Shown piece by piece: positions 24,720 through 32,999 of a stretch of 36,927 bases of DNA. The stretch's first letter is position 1. Each line of letters opens with the position of its first letter. Both the position numbers and the translations under genes were made by a program. The notes beneath the pieces were generated by a model that was given only the letters and a program-made list of their open reading frames with translations, was not told the origin of the DNA and searched no databases. The DNA comes from Marinilabilia sp964403175 (GTDB lineage Bacteria; Bacteroidota; Bacteroidia; Bacteroidales; Marinilabiliaceae), in assembly GCA_964403175.1 (NCBI GenBank), contig CAYOFH010000015.1, forward strand, positions 1-36,927. Direction: 5' to 3'.

Positions 24720-24760
24720 GTTGATTTTCGAATCCGGCGAAATCAACTCCTCTTTCTTTT
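24720..24760 (+). terminator. Probable terminator after the sugar kinase gene
   Basis: GTTGATTTTCG (24720-24730) pairs with CGAAATCAAC (24738-24747) with one bulged T, followed by the T-rich CTCTTTCTTTT. It lies 37 bases after the kinase stop, in the convergent gap with mgtE. The T-tract is imperfect, so confidence is moderate. Confidence 0.45.
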
Positions 24761-24769
24761 AATGAATTC

Positions 24770-26134
24770 TCATACCAGCAATTGATAAAAAAACGTGCCG
24801 ATTGTAAGATAAATTCCCATACCGATAATGTCGTTCAAAGTGGTAACAAACGGACCGGTAGCAACAGCAGGATCAATCTTTATTCTATTCAGAAAAAGTG
24901 GCACCAGAGCTCCGAATACTGACGCAAAAATAATAACCGAAAACATAGCCCCCGAAACGGTATACGTAAGTGCATCCGACGACCCGATTATATAATTGTA
25001 AGCAAAAGCAAGAGAGGAAAGAACAGTGGCATTAAGAAAAGCCACACTGAATTCTTTAAACAGCCGTTTCAGGGGTGAATCTAATCCCATGGTACCGGCA
25101 GCAATAGATTGAACGACAATGGCGGACGACTGAATACCCACATTTCCTCCCATCGCAGCAATCAGAGGCATAAAAAATGCCAATTGAGGATAGATATCAA
25201 GAACGCCCTCGAAACTTCCTACAACACGGGAGCCAAAAAGTCCGCCCAACAAACCTATCAGCAACCAGGGTACCCGTGCCCGGGTAAGAATCCAAACATT
25301 GTCGGACGATTCCACATCGCCTGTAATACCGGATGCCAAAGCGTAGTCTTTTTCTGCTTCTTCACGAATTACATCCATCACATCATCAATTGTAATACGT
25401 CCAACCAGACGCCCTACAGGATCCACTACGGGCAATGCAACCAGGTCATACTTGGTCATAATATTACCTACTTCTTCTGAAGACGTATCTACTCCAACCG
25501 AAATAACCTCAGAAAAATAAATGTCTTTCACATGCGTGTCAAGAGGGCTCAGCAACATTTTCTTCAATGACAAGGTGCCTTTCAGCACACCATTGTTATC
25601 GACTACATAAACATAATATACCTCATCAATGCTTTTAGCTTGTTGGCGCATACTTCTCAGACAGGTGGGAATGGTCCAGTTTTCTTTTACTTTGATAAGC
25701 TCCTTGGCCATCAACCCCCCGGCGGAGTTTTCATCATAATTTAGAAGGTCAACAATATCGCCTGCTACGTTGACATCTTCGATATAAGAGAGTACTTCCT
25801 GCTGTCTTTCTGTATCAAATTCAGAGATAACGTCTGCAGCATCATCTGAATCCATTTTATCGATAAAACGGCGGGCTATTACTTCACTGGGCAGTGCTTT
25901 CAGAAACTTTAAACGATCGTTTTCGTCAAGTTCAACGATCATATCGGCTGCCTTATCGTCATCAAGCAGGAAATAGATATACTTTGCCTGGTCTATATTG
26001 AGCTCCTCATAGAGTTCAGCGATATCAGCGGGGTGTAATTCATCCAGAATGCGGGATACTGATTCATTATCCTGATTTTCAATCAGAATTCTTAATTCAT
26101 CCACAAACTCTCTGGTAAGTTCAAAATTTGCCAT
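24770..26134 (-). CDS. mgtE: MgtE-family magnesium transporter
   Basis: This 454-residue protein matches MgtE in length and order. It has an acidic N-domain of helical repeats (about residues 1-125, LHPADIAELYEEL being diagnostic), a pair of CBS domains (about 135-255), then five membrane helices (about 285-454) with the pore-side GGNVGIQSSA block. MgtE is a Mg2+-gated channel in the cytoplasmic membrane; the CBS and N domains close the pore at high Mg2+. The gene follows rsmA by 33 bases in the same direction and probably shares its promoter. Confidence 0.95.
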   Translation of the reverse strand: MANFELTREFVDELRILIENQDNESVSRILDELHPADIAELYEELNIDQAKYIYFLLDDDKAADMIVELDENDRLKFLKALPSEVIARRFIDKMDSDDAADVISEFDTERQQEVLSYIEDVNVAGDIVDLLNYDENSAGGLMAKELIKVKENWTIPTCLRSMRQQAKSIDEVYYVYVVDNNGVLKGTLSLKKMLLSPLDTHVKDIYFSEVISVGVDTSSEEVGNIMTKYDLVALPVVDPVGRLVGRITIDDVMDVIREEAEKDYALASGITGDVESSDNVWILTRARVPWLLIGLLGGLFGSRVVGSFEGVLDIYPQLAFFMPLIAAMGGNVGIQSSAIVVQSIAAGTMGLDSPLKRLFKEFSVAFLNATVLSSLAFAYNYIIGSSDALTYTVSGAMFSVIIFASVFGALVPLFLNRIKIDPAVATGPFVTTLNDIIGMGIYLTIGTFFYQLLV

Positions 26135-26167
26135 ACCCCAAATTCTTTTTGTAGTTCAACAATACAT

Positions 26168-26944
26168 CTACAAAGATGCTGCAACTGTATTTGTCAGTTC
26201 AATGAACTCTTGCACACCTAATTGCTCGGGTCTTTTTTGCAGTAATTCCTGAGTCCTGGTATCGGTGGCGTCTATCCCAAATGTTTTCAGACTGTTCCGA
26301 AGAGTTTTCCGCCGCTGATTGAAGGCTGTCTTAACCACCTTCAGGAAAAGTTGTTCATCACATCCAATCTCGGTTACGTCATTACGGGTAAATCTGATTA
26401 CGGCTGATTTTACTTTTGGGGGAGGAGTAAAAACATGTTCATCAACTGTAAAAAGATATTCAGCATTATACCAAACCTGCATCAGCACACTCAAAATTCC
26501 GTATTCACGGCTCCCGGGACCTGAGGTAAGTCGCCGCCCAACTTCTCGCTGCACCATACCGGTAACATGTTTTACCTGATCCCGGTGTTCCAGAACTTTA
26601 AAAAATATCTGACTGGAAATGTTATATGGAAAGTTACCGATGACAGAAAACTCTCCTTCAAAATAATGAGAAAGATTCATTTTAAGAAAATCGGCAGAAA
26701 TGATTTTTGATGAAAGAGCAGGATAATGAGCATTCAAATATTCAACCGATTCGGCGTCAAGTTCCACCAGTGAAAGATCGATATTCTCAATTTTGGAAAG
26801 ATGCTCGGTAAGCACACCCATGCCGGGCCCAATTTCCAGCACCTTAAACGGCGGAACGGGCAAAGCCTCCACAATCTGCATGGCAATATGCTGATCGTTG
26901 AGAAAATGCTGGCCTAAGTATTTCTTTGGTCTGACTCTCTTCAT
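26168..26944 (-). CDS. rsmA: 16S rRNA dimethyladenosine transferase RsmA (KsgA)
   Basis: RsmA dimethylates two adjacent adenines in the helix 45 loop of 16S rRNA late in 30S assembly. The 258-residue protein shows the family's opening RPKKYLGQHFL, SAM motif EIGPGMG (37-43), the acidic ELDAESV strand end, and catalytic NFPYN (104-108, an NLPYN variant), plus the C-terminal helical FNQRRKTLRNSL segment. The ATG at 26944 is preferred over a start at 27034, since the longer reading adds a non-conserved hydrophobic stretch before the invariant N-terminus. Promoter element TACCTTTG lies at 27032-27039. mgtE follows in the same operon. Confidence 0.96.
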   Translation of the reverse strand: MKRVRPKKYLGQHFLNDQHIAMQIVEALPVPPFKVLEIGPGMGVLTEHLSKIENIDLSLVELDAESVEYLNAHYPALSSKIISADFLKMNLSHYFEGEFSVIGNFPYNISSQIFFKVLEHRDQVKHVTGMVQREVGRRLTSGPGSREYGILSVLMQVWYNAEYLFTVDEHVFTPPPKVKSAVIRFTRNDVTEIGCDEQLFLKVVKTAFNQRRKTLRNSLKTFGIDATDTRTQELLQKRPEQLGVQEFIELTNTVAASL

Positions 26945-27031
26945 CTTCCATGATAACAAACAACTTTGATAAAAAACAAAACATTTGGCTAAAACAGCCG
27001 TATTTTGTAAAATTGCAAATTGTTCACGGCG

Positions 27032-27039
27032 CAAAGGTA
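27032..27039 (-). promoter_or_regulatory. -7 promoter element of the rsmA-mgtE operon
   Basis: TACCTTTG on the minus strand matches TAnnTTTG exactly and lies about 87 bases before the chosen rsmA start at 26944. A start of transcription near 27026 would fall after the alternative ATG at 27034, supporting the shorter protein. Confidence 0.5.
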
Positions 27040-27138
27040 AAATTTTTATGTAGGGGATGCCTGTTTAGCAACGGATATTTTATGTAATTAGCATTTGTAC
27101 CCCTTTTTTAAGCAACCAAAGGGATCATTTAACAAGTA

Positions 27139-28119
27139 ATGAGTAAATCGCTACAAAAAGGTCTTCGTATCTTTCTCTTTTTGTCTCTCGGAATCATTAT
27201 TCTGTGGTGGCTATACAAAGATCAGGATCCCGAAGAGTTACTTCAAATTCTGAAAGATGATGTGGGCTATGGATGGATAATTTTATCCTTACTCCTGGGG
27301 TTGTTAAGTCATGTAAGCCGCACCATTCGCTGGCAAATGCTGATAGAACCAATTGAAAGACGCCCGGGGGTTATCAACACTTTTTTAGCTGTTATGATAG
27401 GTTATCTGGCCAACCTGGCCATTCCCCGGATGGGCGAAATCTCCAGATGTGCAGTACTGAGCAAATACGAAAAACTCTCCTTTTCAAGACTTGTGGGAAC
27501 GGTGGTAACCGAGCGCATACTGGATCTCATCATGCTGCTGCTGGCTCTTGGCCTGCTGGTCATTGTGCAATACAACGTTTTCTCCAATTTTGTTAACAAT
27601 GACATGGATCTATCAGGAGTAACAGGTTTCTTTTCTTCATGGTGGTTTGGATTAATCCTGGTATTCACTGCAGGTGCAATTATTGTATTCAGACAGAATA
27701 TTCAAAACAGCCGGATGTTTTTCAAACTAAAAGGACTGTGGCAAAAATTCAGGGAAGGACTTTTTTCCTATAAAAATATAAAAAACAAACCTCTGTTTTT
27801 CTTTCACACCCTGTTGATTTTTGTGCTTTATTTCCTCATGATTTACATCTGCTTTTTCGGTTTCCCATTTACACGTGACCTTGGTGCCGGGGCCGGATTA
27901 GCAGTGTTCGTTCTGGGCAGCTTTGGTATGGTGGCCCCTGTTCAGGGAGGAATCGGCCCGTGGCATTTCATGGTCATCTCGACATTACTGTTTTTTGGCG
28001 TTAAAGCTCCGCAGGCAGCTGCATTTGCCCTGCTTGTTCATGGATCTTTAAATGGAATGATTATCGTAACCGGCCTCCTGTCCCTTATAGCAATCCCTCT
28101 ATTCAATAAAGGTGAATAA
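27139..28119 (+). CDS. UPF0104/LPG-synthase TM-region-like membrane protein, copy 1
   Basis: This 326-residue polytopic membrane protein with about eight helices belongs to the UPF0104 group, related to the flippase half of MprF and to AglD. Typical segments are LSHVSRTIRWQMLIEP (about 55-75), GYLANLAIPRMGEISR (about 93-108) and a glycine-rich QGGIGPWHF near 270. Family members are thought to translocate or help synthesise lipid-linked or aminoacylated lipids, but this branch lacks a catalytic domain. It is followed after 3 bases by a second, more divergent copy, so the two are co-transcribed and may form a heteromer. The substrate is unknown. Confidence 0.87.
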   Translation: MSKSLQKGLRIFLFLSLGIIILWWLYKDQDPEELLQILKDDVGYGWIILSLLLGLLSHVSRTIRWQMLIEPIERRPGVINTFLAVMIGYLANLAIPRMGEISRCAVLSKYEKLSFSRLVGTVVTERILDLIMLLLALGLLVIVQYNVFSNFVNNDMDLSGVTGFFSSWWFGLILVFTAGAIIVFRQNIQNSRMFFKLKGLWQKFREGLFSYKNIKNKPLFFFHTLLIFVLYFLMIYICFFGFPFTRDLGAGAGLAVFVLGSFGMVAPVQGGIGPWHFMVISTLLFFGVKAPQAAAFALLVHGSLNGMIIVTGLLSLIAIPLFNKGE

Positions 28120-28122
28120 ACC

Positions 28123-29109
28123 ATGTTTTTAAACCCCAAAAATATCAACCGTTTCCTGAACCTCATCTCAGCTGCAGCCCTAATATGGGTTGGGTATAAA
28201 TTATGGGCATTTCAGGAGTGGGATTCTTTCATAAATCATCTGGGCAGCAACAAACATCATTTTGCAGGAATCCTGATACTTCAAACCACATTAATGGGAT
28301 TGAATATTAGCCTGGAAGCCCGCAAGTGGCAAATTCTGGTTCGTCCGGTTTCACGGATTCCTTTTAAGGAATCCTTAACACAGGTAATCAAAGGCATACA
28401 ACTGGGCATGGTTACCCCTGCCAGATCGGGAGACCCTGTAGGAAAATCCCTTTTTTACAAATCGTCAAACAGGGGTAAAATAATAGTCCTGTCTCTGGCG
28501 GGAAGCCTCATTCAAAATTTTGTAATTCTGGTCGCTGCATTATGGGCCTTAATATGGATTACCCATCCCACCAGTGAATACCTGAATTTTTTGAAAAGCT
28601 CGGTATTTAAATTACCCTACTTCATCTGGGCAGTTTCAGCAATGACAGTATTAACAATAACAGGATGGTTAATTCTAAAAAAATATATAATCACCAGACC
28701 CAACCGTCTCAAAATCAAACAACATATCCGCATTTTGAAACAAACTGACAAGAAAAGCCTGATACACATTTTTATTCTAACGCTTTTCCGCTATGTCATC
28801 TTCTCCGTCCAGTTTTTGATACTTCTGCATTTTTTTGGGTTAAGCAACATTCGGGATGGACTATATGCCATCTTTCTTTTCTATGCAGCGCTATCTTTCA
28901 TCCCTTCTGCCGGATCTGGTGATTTGAGCATTAGAGCCACGCTGGCTATGATGATTTTTGGCACCGGGGCGATTGCGGAGCCGGGCATTGTTATGGCATC
29001 ACTGTTATTATGGTTTTTTAACCTGGCATTACCGGCACTTCTCCCATCAATTGTATATGTGGCAATTACTTTACATCCGAGACTAAAAAAATATTCACTT
29101 TACCCATAA
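28123..29109 (+). CDS. UPF0104-like membrane protein, copy 2
   Basis: This 328-residue membrane protein shows the same helix pattern as its upstream neighbour, with equivalent blocks: SLEARKWQILVRPV (about 64-77), KGIQLGMVTPARSGDP (about 88-103) and a glycine/serine segment PSAGSGDLSIRAT near 265-277. The conserved Arg-Trp-x-x-Leu feature is preserved as Arg-Lys-Trp-Gln-Ile-Leu. It is divergent in most other positions, so the duplication is old. It starts 3 bases after copy 1, and the pair forms its own operon, since the next gene has its own promoter element. Function follows the family only. Confidence 0.82.
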   Translation: MFLNPKNINRFLNLISAAALIWVGYKLWAFQEWDSFINHLGSNKHHFAGILILQTTLMGLNISLEARKWQILVRPVSRIPFKESLTQVIKGIQLGMVTPARSGDPVGKSLFYKSSNRGKIIVLSLAGSLIQNFVILVAALWALIWITHPTSEYLNFLKSSVFKLPYFIWAVSAMTVLTITGWLILKKYIITRPNRLKIKQHIRILKQTDKKSLIHIFILTLFRYVIFSVQFLILLHFFGLSNIRDGLYAIFLFYAALSFIPSAGSGDLSIRATLAMMIFGTGAIAEPGIVMASLLLWFFNLALPALLPSIVYVAITLHPRLKKYSLYP

Positions 29110-29167
29110 GCAATCTTTAAGGACAACAACCGATTTAAATACGAAGGGTTTTCTCAAAACTATTTTC

Positions 29168-29175
29168 TATATTTG
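29168..29175 (+). promoter_or_regulatory. -7 promoter element of the DUF151-nupC operon
   Basis: TATATTTG matches TAnnTTTG exactly, 43 bases before the ATG at 29219. It is identical to the octamer at 16119-16126. No strong -33 box is evident. Confidence 0.6.
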
Positions 29176-29218
29176 TTTATTATACAAGAGATCTGAGAAT
29201 ACAGAAATCGAATTTTTT

Positions 29219-29821
29219 ATGGATAAAACAAAAATAAAGCTTAACATATTAGGTCTATCCTACTCACAAACACAATCAGGAGCATATGCTTTGGTTCTGG
29301 CAGAAGAAGAAGGAGAACGCCGAATTCCCATAATCATTGGAGCTGTTGAAGCACAATCCATTGCAATAAAACTGGAAGGACTGGAACCTCCCCGTCCGCT
29401 CACACATGATTTATTTCTGAATTTTGCGCGTGCATTTAAAATAGACATTCTGGAAGTTGTCATCTATAAGCTTGAAGAAGGGATCTTCTATTCCGAACTT
29501 GTATGTCTCTACAATGATGAAGTGGTAAGAATAGATTCCAGAACCTCTGATGCGGTATCGCTGGCTCTTCGTTTTAACTGCCCTATTTTCACTTTCGAAG
29601 ACATCATGTCAAAAGCCGGAATTGTACTGGATTTTGGAGACCAGGAAGAAGGTCCTTCCTCTGATAAAACAGATAAAAAAACCAAAACTAAAAAAACCAA
29701 AAGTCCTCTGGAGGATAAACCACTGGAAGAGTTAAATGATTTACTTAACGAAGCCGTAGCCAACGAGAACTACGAGAAAGCCTCTGAGATTCGTGATGAG
29801 ATTAAGCGTCGCAAAAAATAA
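29219..29821 (+). CDS. Bifunctional nuclease (BFN/DUF151) protein with C-terminal UVR motif
   Basis: This 200-residue protein has a DUF151 bifunctional nuclease domain (about 8-135), visible in RRIPIIIGAVEAQSIAIKLEG and SRTSDAVSLALRFNCPIF. A Lys/Thr-rich linker (about 148-163) follows, then a UvrB/UvrC-type UVR motif (about 165-198, LNDLLNEAVANENYEKASEIRDEI). DUF151 proteins have reported RNase/DNase activity in plants and mycobacterial homologues; UVR motifs mediate protein contacts such as UvrB-UvrC. The protein is cytosolic. The NupC-family transporter starts 4 bases after its stop, an arrangement often seen in Bacteroidota. Confidence 0.9.
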   Translation: MDKTKIKLNILGLSYSQTQSGAYALVLAEEEGERRIPIIIGAVEAQSIAIKLEGLEPPRPLTHDLFLNFARAFKIDILEVVIYKLEEGIFYSELVCLYNDEVVRIDSRTSDAVSLALRFNCPIFTFEDIMSKAGIVLDFGDQEEGPSSDKTDKKTKTKKTKSPLEDKPLEELNDLLNEAVANENYEKASEIRDEIKRRKK

Positions 29822-29825
29822 ACAA

Positions 29826-31229
29826 ATGAAGCGGACAATTCTGAAGTTTTTACCCATCCTGATATTTCTGTTTATCACCCCTTTTTCATCGTTTGCCAAT
29901 AATGCTTCTGTAGTTTCCACCGACAGTGAATTTGGCATTGAAAGTTTATTCAGAGGCCTTCTGGGGATGTCATTAATTATGTTTCTGGCCTGGCTTTTCA
30001 GCACCAACAGGAAAGCTATTTCCTGGCGGGTTGTCATCACCGGGCTCATCATTCAGCTCACCCTGGCATTGGCAATCTTATATATCCCTTTTGTACAATC
30101 AATTTTTGATGTCCTGGGCAAGGTCTTCGTAAAAATCCTGGGATTTTCTGATGCAGGAGCAAAATTCCTGTTCGAAAGTTTCTCTTCCGGAAAGATTGAG
30201 GAACCCCTGATGAATTTTGCAGTAACTATTCTACCCACCATCATATTCTTTTCCGGACTTACCAGTATTCTTTTTTATTTCGGTATTATTCAAAAAGTAG
30301 TCTACTGGCTGGCAAAGGGCATGACTAAACTTCTCAAAATATCAGGTGCGGAAAGCCTTTCAGTGGCCGGGAATATTTTTCTGGGCCAAACCGAGTCGCC
30401 CCTGATGATAAAAGCCTATCTGGAAAAGATGAATCGTTCGGAAATCATGCTGGTCATGTCGGGAGGAATGGCAACGCTGGCCGGAGGAGTGCTGGCCGTA
30501 TATATTAAAGTACTGGGGGGTGGGGATCCCGTGCAGGAACTTATTTATGCCAAACATCTTTTGGCTGCATCCATTATGGCCGCCCCGGGGGTCATAATTA
30601 TTTCAAAGATGCTGGTTCCCCAAACTGAAAAAATCAGCAAAGAGGTGGAAGTCCCAAAAGAAAAAATCGGAAAGAATGTGTTGGATGCCATTTCCAACGG
30701 GACCACAGAAGGAATTAAACTAGCCGTTAATGTGGCAGGAATGCTACTTGTTTTCATTGCACTGATCGCTATGTTGAATTTTATTCTGCTTAAAATTGGC
30801 GACTGGACAACTCTCAACGCATTAATTACTTCAGTCACTCAGGGGCAATACAATGAACTCTCTCTTGAATTTATTTTGGGATACATTTTTGCTCCGTTAA
30901 TGTGGGTGCTGGGAGTGGCTGCCGAAGACATTGATCTTGTTGGACGTGTTTTAGGTGAGAAATTGATTATGACCGAATTTATCGGTTACGTTAGTCTTGG
31001 CGAACTTAAAAGTACGGGTGCTTTCATGCATGACAAATCCATCATTATGGCCACTTATGTTCTTTGCGGATTTGCAAATTTTGCTTCTATAGGCATTCAA
31101 ATTGGTGGAATAGGGGCACTGGCTCCCGGCAAAAGAGTCATGCTCTCCCAACTGGGCATTCGGGCATTACTTGCCGGAACCCTGGCCTCATTGCTATCGG
31201 CAACTGTTATTGGGATGATTCTGGGGTAG
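29826..31229 (+). CDS. NupC/CNT-family concentrative nucleoside transporter
   Basis: This 467-residue transporter of the concentrative nucleoside transporter family imports nucleosides with sodium or protons across the inner membrane. Recognisable parts are the N-terminal family helices (LFRGLLGMSLIMFLAWLFS), the gate region with GQTESPLMIKAYL (about 184-196), the SGGMATLAGGVLAVYI helix and the late CGFANFASIGIQIGGIG block. A signal-like hydrophobic leader (MKRTILKFLPILIF ... SSFA) precedes the usual first helix, a common extension in Bacteroidota. The ATG at 29826 is preferred over 29793, which lies inside the upstream gene. The stop is TAG. Confidence 0.93.
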   Translation: MKRTILKFLPILIFLFITPFSSFANNASVVSTDSEFGIESLFRGLLGMSLIMFLAWLFSTNRKAISWRVVITGLIIQLTLALAILYIPFVQSIFDVLGKVFVKILGFSDAGAKFLFESFSSGKIEEPLMNFAVTILPTIIFFSGLTSILFYFGIIQKVVYWLAKGMTKLLKISGAESLSVAGNIFLGQTESPLMIKAYLEKMNRSEIMLVMSGGMATLAGGVLAVYIKVLGGGDPVQELIYAKHLLAASIMAAPGVIIISKMLVPQTEKISKEVEVPKEKIGKNVLDAISNGTTEGIKLAVNVAGMLLVFIALIAMLNFILLKIGDWTTLNALITSVTQGQYNELSLEFILGYIFAPLMWVLGVAAEDIDLVGRVLGEKLIMTEFIGYVSLGELKSTGAFMHDKSIIMATYVLCGFANFASIGIQIGGIGALAPGKRVMLSQLGIRALLAGTLASLLSATVIGMILG

Positions 31230-31421
31230 GTTATGTGTTGTGAACTGTTAAAATTCAGGTTATGATGCAGAAACCGGAAGTTAGAAGTCAAATCTCTTGT
31301 TCAATACTTCGTTAAACTTCTATAAAAACCCGAATTTCAAGCGTTTGCAAGCGACAATGTTATATGATTTAATTTAAATATTATAGCTAAAAGTCTAAAG
31401 AGCTATTGTTGTTAAAGGATA

Positions 31422-31456
31422 ACAAAAAACAGGTCGGCTCACCTAATGAACCGACC
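31422..31456 (-). terminator. Intrinsic terminator of trxA
   Basis: On the minus strand GGTCGG pairs with CCGACC (31451-31456 with 31432-31437), with an inner TCA/TGA extension, followed by TGTTTTTT (run of T at 31424-31429). It lies 27 bases beyond the trxA stop, a textbook intrinsic terminator. It also separates trxA from the convergent nupC. Confidence 0.8.
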
Positions 31457-31482
31457 CGCTCTATACATAAAATCTTAAAATA

Positions 31483-31800
31483 CTAAATAATAGCATCCAG
31501 CTTAGAAGCAAGAGCAGCTTTGGGCACAGCACCTACCTGCTTATCAACTACTTCGCCTCCCTTAAAAAACAGTATTGTGGGGATATTCCTGATTCCGTAT
31601 TTCACGGAAGTGTCAGAATTCGAATCCACATCCATTTTCGCCATCACAGCTTTGTCTTTATAATCTTCTCCAAGTTCGGCAACAATAGGAGCTACCATAC
31701 GACAGGGGCCACACCACTCTGCCCAGAAATCTACCAAAACTGGTTTGTCCGATTTCAACACAATTTCTTCGAAATTGGCATCAGTTACTTCAACAGTCAT
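31483..31800 (-). CDS. trxA: Thioredoxin
   Basis: This 105-residue thioredoxin reduces protein disulfides in the cytoplasm, with thioredoxin reductase as partner. The active site is WCGPC (29-33), with cis-proline 74 in RNIPTILFF and the buried Asp in VLVDFWA. The length is typical and no signal peptide is present. It lies downstream of dnaE on the same strand, a recurrent Bacteroidota arrangement. It has its own promoter element at 31902-31909 and an intrinsic terminator at 31422-31456, so it can be expressed alone. Confidence 0.97.
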   Translation of the reverse strand: MTVEVTDANFEEIVLKSDKPVLVDFWAEWCGPCRMVAPIVAELGEDYKDKAVMAKMDVDSNSDTSVKYGIRNIPTILFFKGGEVVDKQVGAVPKAALASKLDAII

Positions 31801-31901
31801 AACTTATTCTTTTTAATTATATCAATAAAATAAACTCAATTGGCAGGGCCAAAAACCCCAAGACAGCAATAAAATATTAACACAAATTTTGTGTCCTTGT
31901 T

Positions 31902-31909
31902 CAAAGGTA
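31902..31909 (-). promoter_or_regulatory. -7 promoter element of trxA
   Basis: TACCTTTG on the minus strand matches TAnnTTTG exactly and is identical to the rsmA element. It implies a leader of about 95 bases before the ATG at 31800. It lies in the 272-base gap after the dnaE C-terminal fragment. Confidence 0.5.
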
Positions 31910-32072
31910 AAACTTTTTTAGAAATCCTTACCCTGTGAAACGGGCATGGCAATGTTTGCCTTACAGGAAAATGAAACTAATCAACCGTGCGGATTCCATA
32001 AGACCCATAACTTATGGCAAAATATTTATTGCTGAAAAAACATTCAACATAACACTTTAATTTCTTTCTTAG

Positions 32073-32996
32073 CTATCCAAGTTTTATCTGCAATTCCGGG
32101 TGTTCATCAAAAAACTGCAGTACATCTTTCTGCGACAGATCGATACGGGCCGACCGGGATAACATTTGTACCCTGTTATTTTCATTAGCCGGATCAAAAA
32201 CATGAAATCTCAAGGAAACATGCCCTCTATTTTCCAGCATCACATTGGCCAGTTCATTCACCAGGTCATCGGTAATTTGATCAAGTGCAATATTAAGTGA
32301 AAGACTCTGAACCTGAGTCTCCAGCACTTCATTTAAAAATGAAATAGAGTTAATTTTGGTTTCCAGTTCCTCGGGACGATATTTTCGAGGCTGCACTTTT
32401 CCTTTAATTAATAAAAAAATGCTTCCATCATCAGGTATTGTGTGGAATTTACTAAAATCGGTATAATCCCGTCCGAACAAAGGAAATTCATGTGATCCGG
32501 AATAGTCCTCTATGGTAATTATTGCAAAGGGCTTCTCCTTCATTCGTGTTACTCCCCGACGAATTCCGGTGACCATGCCTCCTACGATAAAACTCCTGCC
32601 ATTGACAAGCGACAGATCATCCAGTTCACTAAGCGACATATTACAATAATGCTTTAATTCCAGTTTATATCGATCCAGAGGGTGTGCCGATAAATATATT
32701 CCGATCAGATCCTTTTCCCTCCCGAGTTTTTCTACGCTAGAAAATTCAGGAACATTTGGGGGAGTAGGTTTTTTAACAGCACCTGTCATATCCGCAGCAC
32801 CAAATAACGACACCTGGTTACTGGCTTTATCTACCTGATATCGGTTGCCATATTTCAAAAGTCTTTCGATAAACGTTCCATCTTCGCCATCGGAAATGGC
32901 AAAATACTGCGCACGATTAAAAACATCAAGATTATCACAAGCCCAGTATGATTCCCGTCCCTCGAGGTTCTTTTTACTAACTGTATGCAAATTCAC
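32073..32996 (-). CDS. dnaE: DNA polymerase III alpha subunit, C-terminal part (after an in-frame TAG)
   Basis: This stretch continues the dnaE frame after the amber codon at 33000-33002. It is 307 codons if translation restarts at the GTG at 32996. It holds the end of the helix-hairpin-helix region, an intact beta-clamp motif QVSLF (codons 61-65), IGIYLSAHPLDRY, and an OB-fold (about 110-200, with MVTGIRRG and FAIITIEDYSG) leading to the tau-binding end. It cannot polymerise by itself. Codons 12-20 (EGRESYWAC) replace the usual LxxxGAF just before the conserved Asp, while everything after codon 21 looks normal. The first ATG would come only after the clamp motif. The fragment could be a coupled second polypeptide, a readthrough product, or part of a damaged gene. 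Confidence 0.85.
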   Translation of the reverse strand: MNLHTVSKKNLEGRESYWACDNLDVFNRAQYFAISDGEDGTFIERLLKYGNRYQVDKASNQVSLFGAADMTGAVKKPTPPNVPEFSSVEKLGREKDLIGIYLSAHPLDRYKLELKHYCNMSLSELDDLSLVNGRSFIVGGMVTGIRRGVTRMKEKPFAIITIEDYSGSHEFPLFGRDYTDFSKFHTIPDDGSIFLLIKGKVQPRKYRPEELETKINSISFLNEVLETQVQSLSLNIALDQITDDLVNELANVMLENRGHVSLRFHVFDPANENNRVQMLSRSARIDLSQKDVLQFFDEHPELQIKLG

Positions 32997-32999
32997 GCG

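Noticed and set aside
26945..27034. 30-codon N-terminal extension of RsmA
   Set aside because: RsmA proteins begin near the RPKKxLGQHFL motif, and the promoter element would place the transcript start downstream of the earlier ATG.
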